Source: Bacteroidia bacterium
GTDB taxonomy: Bacteria; Bacteroidota; Bacteroidia; JAESSM01; NORP286
Direction of reading: 5' to 3'
NCBI GenBank assembly: GCA_016764115.1
Contig: JAESSM010000232.1
Coordinates: 1-10,780 of the forward strand
Length of the DNA: 10,780 bases
In this document: in pieces, positions 1-7,300 of the stretch
How the letters are laid out: each line of letters starts with the position of its first letter
Numbering within the stretch: the stretch's first letter is position 1
The notes under the pieces: model-generated
Databases searched by the model: none
What the model was told of the DNA's origin: nothing
What the model saw: only the letters and a program-made list of their open reading frames with translations
Position numbers and translations under genes: made by a program

Positions 1-672
1 ATAAGTATGATGATATTTTTGAGATTGCCCCTGGTCTCTCATCGCTTTTACCTTTTCAGCGATCTCGGCATTGTTTGTTGTAATGGCCCCTCCTTCTCCA
101 TAAGCACCTAAATTCTTTCCAGGATAAAAACTGAATGAAGCAGCATCTGCCAATCCTCCGATCTTTTGCCCATTAAATTCAGCCAAATGTGCTTGAGCAG
201 CATCCTCAAACAACAAAATATTTCTTTTTTCAGCAATTTCTTTTAAAGCAGCCATATTTGCGGGTTGACCGTACAGGTGAACTGCCAATATTGCTTTTGT
301 ATTTTCTGTTATTGCATCTTCTACTTTTGTAGGATCAATATTGTAGCTATCTGCTTCACAATCAACAAAGACCGGCTTTGCACCACATAAGGTAATTCCC
401 CAAATAGAAGCAATAAATGTATTTGCAGGAACAATTACTTCATCACCAGGTCCTATATCGTAAGCCCACACAACCAAATGGTTACCATCTGTTCCTGAGC
501 TAACTCCAAGACAATGATCTACATTATGAGCTTCAGCAAATGCATTTTCAAATGCCTGTACTTTTGGCCCTAAAATGTAGGCTGTATTTTCTAATACATC
601 ACTTATTTCCTTTTGTATCTCCTCCTTTACTTGGCTGTAATTAGCTTTTAAATCTAAAAATGGAACTTTCAT
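1..672 (-). CDS. DegT/DnrJ/EryC1/StrS-family nucleotide-sugar aminotransferase, 3' end cut by window edge
   Basis: PLP-dependent transfer of an amino group onto a keto nucleotide sugar, acting in the cytoplasm. The ATG at 672 opens a frame that runs without a stop to position 1, giving 224 residues of a protein usually near 370. It begins MKVPFLDLKANY, a typical DegT-family start. Visible landmarks are YILGP near residue 32, SSGTDGN (substrate/PLP loop), PGDEVIVPANTF, FEDAAQAH with the PLP-binding Asp157 and Gln160, and FYPGKNLGAYGEGG with the Schiff-base Lys186. The region after the lysine (MRDQGQ) also fits the family. Together with the dehydrogenase at 2390-3436 it could form a WbpB/WbpE-type pair that makes a 3-amino sugar. 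The FYPGKNLG motif is equally at home in FdtB/QdtB-like dTDP-3-keto-hexose aminotransferases, so the substrate is open. It is the last visible gene and has its own promoter-like box 31 bases upstream. Confidence 0.93.
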   Translation of the reverse strand, partial: MKVPFLDLKANYSQVKEEIQKEISDVLENTAYILGPKVQAFENAFAEAHNVDHCLGVSSGTDGNHLVVWAYDIGPGDEVIVPANTFIASIWGITLCGAKPVFVDCEADSYNIDPTKVEDAITENTKAILAVHLYGQPANMAALKEIAEKRNILLFEDAAQAHLAEFNGQKIGGLADAASFSFYPGKNLGAYGEGGAITTNNAEIAEKVKAMRDQGQSQKYHHTY

Positions 673-703
673 GTCAATTTATTTTCTAAAATTAAATAAT
701 CGG

Positions 704-711
704 CAAAGATA
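704..711 (-). promoter_or_regulatory. Bacteroidota-type -7 promoter box for the aminotransferase gene
   Basis: On the minus strand this reads TATCTTTG, an exact match to the Bacteroidota -7 consensus TAnnTTTG. It lies 31 bases before the ATG at 672, in the 61-base gap after the Wzi-like gene. No convincing -33 TTTG element is visible at the expected distance, so this is a consensus match only, with no experimental support. Confidence 0.45.
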
Positions 712-733
712 GTATTTATTTTACAGATTTACT

Positions 734-2344
734 CTAAAAACCATAGCTTATGCCTCCTGAAATAGTATTGGTTTTACCTCTAAAAACATCAGGTGTATAC
801 ACATTTAAGCTATCGCCTGAAATATTTGCCATTGAATAAGAAATATGTGTATAAACGCCATTCATAAGTTCATATTTTACCTTCATCGTAAAAGTTGAGT
901 TTTTCCATTCAACCTTATCCATGAAAGGCAAACCAAGGCCACTAACCCCTACCCCTGTATAAATATAATCTGTTCCTATCTCTGCCTTGAGATAATCAAC
1001 TATTATGTTTAATCCTCTAATCGGCTTCCATGCAAGTGAAAAATATAACTCACGGGCATTATCTCCTAAGTAGTGCCCTAAATTGTATTTATTTGATTCA
1101 AAAGTAGTAGTAGGAATAAAGTGATTGTATGTAATTGGATTTGTTCGAGTATACTCTGCTGTCAATGAGATATTTTGATTTGCAATATTGCTAAATCTGC
1201 TTCCTAATTTAAAACTAAGCCAATTCGATTGATTTGACTTATCGAAAATATTAAACAATCCAATCTCATCAATAAACAAGGAACTATATAAATGTAATTT
1301 CTTAATTTGTCTTGAGCTCACATCCAAAAACATTTGAGCATTTTGACCTGTATAGTTAAACTGACCCATAGTTCCAGTCTGCTGATGATCAATTGATTTA
1401 TAAAAGAATACAGGAATTAGATAGGCCGGGTGTATTCCTATATCACTATATACTACCGAGTTCCCAACTGATATATTCAAGTGTTTCATTGGAGTAAAAG
1501 TGAAAAAATTAGCAGCTAAATATTTTTCATAAAAAACTTGGCGTGTACCGTTCTGAAAAGTATAAGATCTTAAACTGTCTATTTCTTCTGACACCAGCCA
1601 GCCATGAACGTAGTTAAAATCAAACCACTTAACAGGACTTATATTTAATTTCAATTGTGCAAATGATGGAGTTCTGCCTGAAAAGATATTAGAGCCATTG
1701 TAATTATTACCCCAAACTAAATGATCTTTAATAAGCGCAACAGAACCCCAATTCCAGTCATATGTAAACCCACCTCTCATTTCGCTATAATCATTTCTTG
1801 AGTGATAATTAACGCCCATTCTTTGAGTTTTAATCTCTTCACCTACCAGCTTCTTACTTTCAGTGTTATCTCTTAAGCTTGTATAAAAACCAAAGTGCTT
1901 ACCAATTGTACCAAACACTTCTCCACCTATCCATCTATGGTAAAAGTCATTAATACCATTTATAAAATAATCAGCACCAACTACAGGATTTATTGCCATT
2001 TTCAGCAACGAATCCTGATAATAAAACAAAGGTCTTCGTTTAATATCAAACAACTTATTGCCTTCTTTCACATCATAATAATTTAGAAAGAACTCCAAAT
2101 CCTCTTTTTGAGTTTTATTCAATATTTCTTTTTGCTCATTTACTTCTTTTAATTTTAAAGCAATGTGTTTGTTAGAATAGGGTTTAACAGAGCTATTAAT
2201 ATTGATTAGATGATGATTTGCCATATCATCGAGAAAGTCATAAATAGTTATATAGGAGGTATGCTCATATACTACCTGTCCAAAAGAAAGAGAAGTAGAC
2301 CAGAAAATCACAATCAATAATGCAAGAAATGTCCTATTTATCAT
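734..2344 (-). CDS. Wzi-like capsule-assembly outer-membrane beta-barrel protein
   Basis: Predicted outer-membrane protein of 536 residues, probably helping to anchor or assemble surface polysaccharide. A Sec signal peptide is clear: MINRT, then the hydrophobic stretch FLALLIVIFW, with likely cleavage near FG-Q at residues 21-23. The mature part starts with YDFLDDMAN and SSVKPYSNK, then long alternating stretches rich in aromatic residues (YHRWIGGE, DYSEMRGG, NNYNGSNIFSGRTPSFAQ, VHGWLVSEE, HPAYLIPVFFYKS). It ends in Gly-Phe, typical of a terminal barrel strand. In my recollection this pattern matches Bacteroidota proteins annotated as capsule assembly Wzi family, which are similar in size to or longer than E. 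coli Wzi. The frame can be extended two codons upstream to a TTG at 2350, but the ATG at 2344 directly before the signal peptide is the better start. The assignment rests on pattern recall and location, not alignment. Confidence 0.72.
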   Translation of the reverse strand: MINRTFLALLIVIFWSTSLSFGQVVYEHTSYITIYDFLDDMANHHLININSSVKPYSNKHIALKLKEVNEQKEILNKTQKEDLEFFLNYYDVKEGNKLFDIKRRPLFYYQDSLLKMAINPVVGADYFINGINDFYHRWIGGEVFGTIGKHFGFYTSLRDNTESKKLVGEEIKTQRMGVNYHSRNDYSEMRGGFTYDWNWGSVALIKDHLVWGNNYNGSNIFSGRTPSFAQLKLNISPVKWFDFNYVHGWLVSEEIDSLRSYTFQNGTRQVFYEKYLAANFFTFTPMKHLNISVGNSVVYSDIGIHPAYLIPVFFYKSIDHQQTGTMGQFNYTGQNAQMFLDVSSRQIKKLHLYSSLFIDEIGLFNIFDKSNQSNWLSFKLGSRFSNIANQNISLTAEYTRTNPITYNHFIPTTTFESNKYNLGHYLGDNARELYFSLAWKPIRGLNIIVDYLKAEIGTDYIYTGVGVSGLGLPFMDKVEWKNSTFTMKVKYELMNGVYTHISYSMANISGDSLNVYTPDVFRGKTNTISGGISYGF

Positions 2345-2389
2345 GACCAAAACTAATAAGAAATTGAAAATGTGGAGAGAAGTTGATGA

Positions 2390-3436
2390 TTAGGTTAAGC
2401 TATACTCTACCCCATTATGGGTTACTTTCTGAGCACGGGCATAAGTATATATTTTATCAATAATTTCTACTGTTTTTAAACCCTCAAAACCATTTGTGGC
2501 AATAACCCCCTTGTTTGTAAGTACATCAACAACATTTTCGTAAACTTCTCCATGGTTTGACATTGAGCCTTGATAATGGCCGTAATCATTGGCTGAGTTA
2601 CCCTTAGGCAAATTTGTTATCTCAAAACCTTCGATATTTTGATATTCCAATTCGTTTAAATACTGACCACCAACTTTCACAGTACCTTTTTCACCAAAAA
2701 CAGTAATTGATCCTTCCATATTTTTATTATAGCTATTTACAGTATAACTAAAAGAACCTATTGCTCCACTAAAAAATTCTAGTATAACTGCTCCCGTATC
2801 TTCAAATTCAATGGTATCAAGATGTGCAAAGTTTCCTGTGGCAGCATAAACCTTTTTAACATCACCTAACATCCAATAAATCAAATCAATAAAATGGCTG
2901 AATTGCGTGAATAATGTACCCCCATCTAGCTCTCTAGTACCTTTCCAATCAGAATTATTGTAATAATCGAAATTTCTATTCCAAAAACAATTAACCTGAG
3001 CGCTTAATATTTTACCTAGCTTACCCTCATCAATTGCTTTTTTTAAAGCCGCTACTGGAGGATTAAACCTATTTTGCTTTACTATAAATAAGCGTTTATT
3101 GGCTTTCTCCGCCTCATTGATCATTCTTCCACAATCTACAACCTTTATAGCCATCGGTTTTTCGCATAATACATGGAATCCTGCCCGAAACGCTAGTATA
3201 GAATGCTCTGTATGTAATCCATTTGGTGTACAAATAGAAACAACATCAATTTCGGAATCTTTTAATAATTCATCTATTGAAGTATACGCTGTTGAGGAAT
3301 ATTGCTGGGCTAACTGGTCTGCTTTTGAAGAATCTGTATCGCATACAGCTTTTAAACATCCATTTTTAGAAATGTGTTCTGCATGTCTTTCACCAATTCT
3401 ACCACACCCTACTAAAGCAAAGTTTAGGGAACCCAT
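2390..3436 (-). CDS. Gfo/Idh/MocA-family sugar dehydrogenase, WlbA/WbpB-like
   Basis: NAD(P)-dependent oxidoreductase of 348 residues, probably oxidising C3 of a nucleotide sugar. The N-terminal Rossmann fold shows GCGRIGERHAE at 10-20, CDTD at 32-35 and SICTPNGLHTEHS at 67-79. CEKPMA (91-96) carries the conserved Lys93 of the family. KQNRFNPPVAALK at 120-132 closely resembles WlbA/WbpB proteins, which oxidise UDP-GlcNAc-uronate. DWKGTRELDGGTLF followed by FSHFIDLIYW places the conserved Asp/His residues (His181, Asp184) at the active site. Length is normal and the ATG at 3436 is unambiguous. It starts only 2 bases after the sugar transferase stop, so the two genes are co-transcribed and probably translationally coupled. 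With the aminotransferase at 1-672 it would yield a 3-amino-3-deoxy sugar. The exact substrate is inferred from family resemblance and could be another nucleotide sugar. Confidence 0.85.
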   Translation of the reverse strand: MGSLNFALVGCGRIGERHAEHISKNGCLKAVCDTDSSKADQLAQQYSSTAYTSIDELLKDSEIDVVSICTPNGLHTEHSILAFRAGFHVLCEKPMAIKVVDCGRMINEAEKANKRLFIVKQNRFNPPVAALKKAIDEGKLGKILSAQVNCFWNRNFDYYNNSDWKGTRELDGGTLFTQFSHFIDLIYWMLGDVKKVYAATGNFAHLDTIEFEDTGAVILEFFSGAIGSFSYTVNSYNKNMEGSITVFGEKGTVKVGGQYLNELEYQNIEGFEITNLPKGNSANDYGHYQGSMSNHGEVYENVVDVLTNKGVIATNGFEGLKTVEIIDKIYTYARAQKVTHNGVEYSLT

Positions 3437-3438
3437 AA

Positions 3439-4476
3439 TTAAGTACTTCTTATCTTATTCGCAAGAATATTATAAACGCCCTTGTAGAAGTATTTCAGAT
3501 CAGTGAATATTGGGTGTTGCTTTGAATCCAAAAGATATTGTCTTTCTGCTTCAATCGATTCATCCATACCTTGCATTAGTAAAGCAACATACGGTGGAAT
3601 ACACCCAGGCTTATGGCTTAACCTCATACCCTTAACATCTTCAGGGTAATCATGAAATACCTTTTTACTCAACGGTCTGATGCCAACCAACTTCATTTCA
3701 CCTCTTATTACATTAATAAGTTGAGGAATTTCGTCTATCCAGAACTTCCTAAAGAATCTCCCCCAGGATGTTATTCGAATATCATAGGCTGGTTTACCTA
3801 TATTGCTGTACCCATTCATCTTAAGTATATAATCTTGAAGATACTCTGCATAAGGGTGCATAGTCCTGAATTTATATACATTAATTGTATTTCCGTTTTT
3901 ACCAACTCTTTGCATTTTGAATATAGGGCCATAAGATGGATGAGGATCTGTAGAAGGTTGGGAAACTTTTCTAGTCACAAAATAAGTCAGTCCATTAATC
4001 TCTTTGTAAGTATCAATTTCAAAGCCACAATACACCAAACGTCCTAAAGCTTCAGCCATAGTCAATACCCTGTTTCTCCCATGAGTAATAGAAAAATAAA
4101 TTCTCTTTAGATATGGAAGTTTGGGAATTACTCTTTTGAAAATGAAATCAACAAAATAATATGGACGACTAATAAATCTTGGATATTTATTTAAAATCCT
4201 TCTTCTTCTTAAAAGAAATGTCTCTACGCAACCAATAAAAACGCCTCCGTTTGGTAATTTTGAATTTACTGAGATGAAAAACTTATTGATTCTTTGGATA
4301 TCATTAATACGTTGAAGATTAACGTACGCTTTGTAAGTATCATCATACAAATAATCAACTTCAAATATGGAAACAGTTTTTTGAACTGTCGAAGTTTGAT
4401 GATCCTCCAGATCAACATAGTCGCATATTAAATCATACGCACCTACCCCGGCTTCTTGAATGATTAAGTTTTCCAA
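3439..4476 (-). CDS. Sugar transferase (polyprenyl-phosphate phosphoglycosyltransferase fold) with N-terminal methyltransferase-like domain
   Basis: A 345-residue protein whose C-terminal half (about 181-345) is the bacterial sugar transferase domain: YGPIFKMQRVGKNG, then YKFRTM at 201-206, the catalytic Asp-Glu pair in WIDEIPQLINV (Asp248/Glu249), GEMKLVGIRPLS, and KPGCIPP. Such enzymes load the first sugar phosphate onto undecaprenyl phosphate. The N-terminal half (about 1-170) has no obvious membrane segment. It carries NLQRINDIQRINKFF, LPNGGVFIGCVE and GRLVYCGFEI, a pattern like the C-terminal half of SAM-dependent methyltransferases. The reentrant membrane helix that normally precedes the GP-x-F-x-Q-R motif is not visible. 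The start must be the TTG at 4476: a TAA lies directly before it in frame and no in-frame ATG occurs until residue 140. The preceding 226-base gap suggests that this gene opens a new transcript. Confidence 0.85.
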   Translation of the reverse strand: MENLIIQEAGVGAYDLICDYVDLEDHQTSTVQKTVSIFEVDYLYDDTYKAYVNLQRINDIQRINKFFISVNSKLPNGGVFIGCVETFLLRRRRILNKYPRFISRPYYFVDFIFKRVIPKLPYLKRIYFSITHGRNRVLTMAEALGRLVYCGFEIDTYKEINGLTYFVTRKVSQPSTDPHPSYGPIFKMQRVGKNGNTINVYKFRTMHPYAEYLQDYILKMNGYSNIGKPAYDIRITSWGRFFRKFWIDEIPQLINVIRGEMKLVGIRPLSKKVFHDYPEDVKGMRLSHKPGCIPPYVALLMQGMDESIEAERQYLLDSKQHPIFTDLKYFYKGVYNILANKIRST

Positions 4477-4509
4477 TTAAATTAATTGATTGAATTTGGC
4501 GTGGGAATG

Positions 4510-4517
4510 CAAAGGTA
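4510..4517 (-). promoter_or_regulatory. Bacteroidota-type -7 promoter box in the 226-base gap before the sugar transferase gene
   Basis: The minus strand reads TACCTTTG, matching TAnnTTTG, 33 bases before the TTG start at 4476. About 19 bases further upstream is TTTC, a one-mismatch version of the -33 TTTG element. The rest of the gap (4477-4702) is AT-rich, with no recognisable gene and no strong hairpin. A weak 5-bp stem, ACAAT-TTTG-ATTGT, is too poor to call a terminator. This is the likeliest start of a second transcription unit. Confidence 0.5.
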
Positions 4518-4702
4518 ACTAAATAAATGGTTTTTTGAAATCTATTATACTGAGATACTACACTAAATTTACGTATAATTGAATGCCTCTTTACACTATT
4601 ATTACTACTATAAGAGTGGGATTTAAATAAATTATTATTGGCTACAATCAAAATTGTGAAAGTAATAAGCCTATTGATTGCCTGAACAACTGATACTATA
4701 AT

Positions 4703-5827
4703 TTACATAAAATTAGTACTATAAGAAGGGTCGGATTTTACCTGCTGGGCACTTTCTGGATAATTTTCAACAAACCACACAAAAAAAGAAGTAACGTCTA
4801 TTTTTTCTGAAAGCATTTTATCAGCTCTTTCTCTCCACTTAGGCTTTATATTAGAAACCTCAAGTAATTCTTTAACCTTTTTCATAAGCTTATCAGGGTT
4901 GTTAGTTTTTACACCATAAGTTAAATCATACTGATGCTCTAATTCTTCCAATACACTAATTTCTCCTGCAAAATCACTATACCGAACTGATGGAGTTCCA
5001 AGGATTGCAGCTTCTACAGTCATACTTTGACTATCTCCAACCAGAAGGTTAGCAAAACTTAGCGCATGATGCATAAGGGAAGGATTAATTCTAAATCTGA
5101 ATTGTTCAAACCGAGGAGCTAATTGTCTTTCAGACGATATGTAAACTTTGCCTTTTGGCTGTAATATCTCTAATAAGTTATCCACTAAATTATCATTTAA
5201 GCCCTGAATATTAACATCATGACTCGCAGTTAATGCAGACAATCTCAAGATATAATATGGTCGATCGTTTTCTATTAATTCTGAAACTTTATTAATATCA
5301 GGCTTAAAATAATTTGGATGAAGGTAGGCAAGTTTGTGATAGCCTGCATAACCGATTTTTTTCTTATTATATCTACCATATTCGCAAAGATGAGGTGTAA
5401 GAATATGTGTAGCAAAAGGCAATGTTGGGTGACAAAATTCTGGATGAACAGCTAAATCATCTTCAATAGTTATAATCGAGGGTATACCAGTTACAAAACC
5501 AATGTGAGCTATTGATGGCTCGCTTCCTATCATCAGATCTGGCTTGAAATTCTTTACTATCGGATACAATCGAAAATCCCTTATTAACAAATCATAAAAG
5601 CTATGAGCTAGAATCGAAAATCTATTCTTTTGTCTTTTTTTATTAGCAACACGTTGAATATTTTGGTATTCAAAGCCTTCATTTTTAATAAGCTCTTCTA
5701 AAATATCCTTTTCTTTAATGAGTACCAATAACTTATGTCCATTTTCTTCAAGCCTCTTGATTATATTCTTATATAGATGAAAATGTGCAGGATGTCCTAA
5801 AAAGATTAAAAATTTCTTCATTTTCAA
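4703..5827 (-). CDS. DUF354-family GT-B-like glycosyltransferase/epimerase-related protein
   Basis: A 374-residue cytoplasmic protein with the layout of the DUF354 family, which shares the GT-B fold of UDP-GlcNAc 2-epimerases and glycosyltransferases. The N-terminal domain begins KFLIFLGHPAHFHLYKNII, with the GHPAHFH loop at 11-17, and includes KPDLMIGSEPSIAHIG near 95-110. The C-terminal nucleotide-sugar-binding domain starts around 188 (YYILRLSA, then SHDVNIQGLND), and shows KVYISSE near 227 and the diagnostic GDSQSMTVEAAILGTPSVR at 264-282. Length is typical. No close characterised relative is known to me, so donor and acceptor are unknown. It follows hisF by 42 bases. DUF354 genes recur beside amidation genes in O-antigen and capsule clusters. 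A decayed paralog of the same family lies at 7686-7871 on the other side of hisH/hisF. Confidence 0.85.
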   Translation of the reverse strand: MKMKKFLIFLGHPAHFHLYKNIIKRLEENGHKLLVLIKEKDILEELIKNEGFEYQNIQRVANKKRQKNRFSILAHSFYDLLIRDFRLYPIVKNFKPDLMIGSEPSIAHIGFVTGIPSIITIEDDLAVHPEFCHPTLPFATHILTPHLCEYGRYNKKKIGYAGYHKLAYLHPNYFKPDINKVSELIENDRPYYILRLSALTASHDVNIQGLNDNLVDNLLEILQPKGKVYISSERQLAPRFEQFRFRINPSLMHHALSFANLLVGDSQSMTVEAAILGTPSVRYSDFAGEISVLEELEHQYDLTYGVKTNNPDKLMKKVKELLEVSNIKPKWRERADKMLSEKIDVTSFFVWFVENYPESAQQVKSDPSYSTNFM

Positions 5828-5869
5828 CTATAACTCCAAATAATAATATTGATTATCAGTCTAAGTAAT

Positions 5870-6631
5870 TCAATTAAATAATTGCAACAGCTCACTCTGA
5901 GTTGGAAAATTTATCAATACCGCACGTCTTGGTCCATGAAAAACAAACATACTTCCCGCAGCTACCGCAGAAGCATTACCTTTCTCTACTGCTTCCTTGA
6001 AATCATTTAAGCTAGAAGCTCCACCTAAGGCAACCACTGGAACATTTACTGCGTCAGATATCCTCCGAACAAGATTAATATCATAGCCCTCCATCATACC
6101 ATCCCTTTCGACTGAATTAATTAAAATTTCACCAGCACCTTTCTCAGCCATTAACACTGCTAATTCCACCGGATCAATTCCTGTGGCTTTAGTTCCTCCA
6201 TATATATAAGCCTGTTCTTTAGAAAAAAGTTTCTTTTTTACATCTATAGATACTACAATAGTTGAAGTACCAAATTCTTCGGCAGCTTGTCGGATAAAAT
6301 CTGGGTTTTCAACAGCATAAGAATTCAGACAAACTTTTTCAGCCCCTGCATTAAGAATTTTTCTGATACTTTCTATACTGCGAATGCCTCCCCCTACAGC
6401 AAAAGGCATATTACACTCATCTCCAATCCTTTGAACCAATTCAATATCAATCGTTTTTTTCTCCGTTGATGCTGTAATATCAAGAAAAATCAGTTCATCC
6501 GCATTTTTATCATTAAAGATCTTTACAGCATTCATGGGATCACCTACGTATGTGTAATCTTTAAATTTTACAGATTTTACCAATCCGAGGTTTTTAAGTA
6601 AAAGACAAGGTATTACGCGAGGTCTAAACAT
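5870..6631 (-). CDS. wbuZ: HisF-like glycosyl-amidation protein (WbuZ/HisF2)
   Basis: A 253-residue TIM-barrel protein related to the cyclase subunit of imidazole glycerol phosphate synthase, but of the sugar-amidation subfamily. It opens RPRVIPCLLLKNLGLVKSVKF. True HisF has CLDVKDGRVVKG here, so catalytic Asp11 is Leu in this protein, as I recall for WbuZ/WbpI-locus HisF paralogs. The second catalytic Asp is retained in VVSIDVK (Asp130). Phosphate-binding loops VGGGIRS (79-85) and LGGASS (202-207) and the LINSVERDGM segment are intact. With HisH it should form a complex that produces ammonia from glutamine and channels it. In amidation pathways the ammonia goes to the WbuX/WbpG N-acetyl sugar amidotransferase, which is a pseudogene in this window. 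The gene lies 45 bases after hisH and has a promoter-like box in that gap. A role in histidine synthesis is unlikely because no other his genes flank it. Confidence 0.9.
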   Translation of the reverse strand: MFRPRVIPCLLLKNLGLVKSVKFKDYTYVGDPMNAVKIFNDKNADELIFLDITASTEKKTIDIELVQRIGDECNMPFAVGGGIRSIESIRKILNAGAEKVCLNSYAVENPDFIRQAAEEFGTSTIVVSIDVKKKLFSKEQAYIYGGTKATGIDPVELAVLMAEKGAGEILINSVERDGMMEGYDINLVRRISDAVNVPVVALGGASSLNDFKEAVEKGNASAVAAGSMFVFHGPRRAVLINFPTQSELLQLFN

Positions 6632-6656
6632 GAATTGCTGCCTAAAATAAAGGCTG

Positions 6657-6664
6657 CAAAGCTA
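6657..6664 (-). promoter_or_regulatory. Bacteroidota-type -7 promoter box between hisH and wbuZ
   Basis: The minus strand reads TAGCTTTG, a match to TAnnTTTG, 25 bases before the ATG at 6631. A TTTG lies about 23 bases further upstream, inside the last codons of hisH, at the long end of the spacing accepted for the -33 element. If used, wbuZ and the DUF354 gene could be expressed separately from hisH and the upstream genes. Confidence 0.42.
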
Positions 6665-6676
6665 TAAAAATTCGCT

Positions 6677-7285
6677 TTATATTTTAGCAAAATTTCTAAT
6701 CAGTTCAAGTCCATCTTCATGACTCTTTTCAGGATGGAATTGTGTACCGTAAATATTACCTTTCTGAATACTTGATGTAAATTCAAATTCGTAAGAAGTC
6801 GTGCCAAGTATTTCTGACTGATCAGCACAGCTGACATAATAACTATGTACGAAATAGAAAAGGGAATCATTTGTATGTCCATTCAGTAAAACATTATCTT
6901 TTTGTTTTACAACTGAATTCCATCCCATATGCGGAACTTTAAACTTACTATCTTTATGATTGAACTTCTTAACCTCTCCTTTGATCCATTTTAGCCCTTC
7001 AACATCTCCCTCCTCACTATGATCCAGAAATAATTGCATTCCCAAACATATTCCCAGGATAGGAGTTTTGTCCGTTAAGACTTTTTTTGCTAATGCAGTA
7101 TCTATACCTGATTCCTTAAGTTTACTAATCCCTTTTGCGAAATGACCAACTCCAGGTAAAATTAGCTTAGATGCTTCTTCAATATCCGTTAAGGATTCTG
7201 ATATTTTTGCAGGAACATTGATCTTCTTGAATTTATTCAATACTGATCTTAAATTCCCTAATCCATAATCTACAATTACAATCAT
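6677..7285 (-). CDS. hisH: HisH-like glutamine amidotransferase subunit of the sugar-amidation type
   Basis: A class I glutamine amidotransferase of 202 residues that hydrolyses glutamine and passes ammonia to its HisF partner. It starts MIVIVDYGLGNLRSVLNKF, the usual HisH opening. The oxyanion/binding loop is LPGVGHF (43-49), the nucleophile Cys80 sits in GICLGMQLF, PHMGWN is at 118-123, VHSYYV at 146-151, and the catalytic His184 and Glu186 sit in QFHPEKS. All triad residues are present and the length is normal, so the enzyme should be active. It is followed by wbuZ and preceded, 15 bases away, by the tail of a decayed wbuX, the usual order of an amidation cassette. The symbol denotes the paralog class. 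A separate housekeeping HisH is expected elsewhere in the genome. Confidence 0.92.
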   Translation of the reverse strand: MIVIVDYGLGNLRSVLNKFKKINVPAKISESLTDIEEASKLILPGVGHFAKGISKLKESGIDTALAKKVLTDKTPILGICLGMQLFLDHSEEGDVEGLKWIKGEVKKFNHKDSKFKVPHMGWNSVVKQKDNVLLNGHTNDSLFYFVHSYYVSCADQSEILGTTSYEFEFTSSIQKGNIYGTQFHPEKSHEDGLELIRNFAKI

Positions 7286-7292
7286 ACCAAAG

Positions 7293-7300
7293 CAAAGTTA
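7293..7300 (-). promoter_or_regulatory. Possible -7 promoter box immediately before hisH (weak)
   Basis: The minus strand reads TAACTTTG, matching TAnnTTTG, but only 7 bases before the hisH ATG at 7285. A transcript would begin at or within a few bases of the start codon. It may have gained importance once wbuX decayed, or it may be a chance match. Confidence 0.25.

Noticed and set aside
3099..3506. Plus-strand frame of 135 codons
   Set aside because: It is the shadow of the dehydrogenase gene, whose Rossmann and EKP motifs are clear on the minus strand.
4433..4651. Minus-strand frame of 72 codons in the gap before the sugar transferase
   Set aside because: It overlaps the 5' end of the sugar transferase in another frame, covers the promoter-like box, has low-complexity Ser/Asn content and resembles no family.
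5837..5845. Promoter-like TATTATTTG before the DUF354 gene
   Set aside because: The spacing has one base too many for TAnnTTTG and it lies only about 10 bases before the start codon. Co-transcription with wbuZ is simpler.
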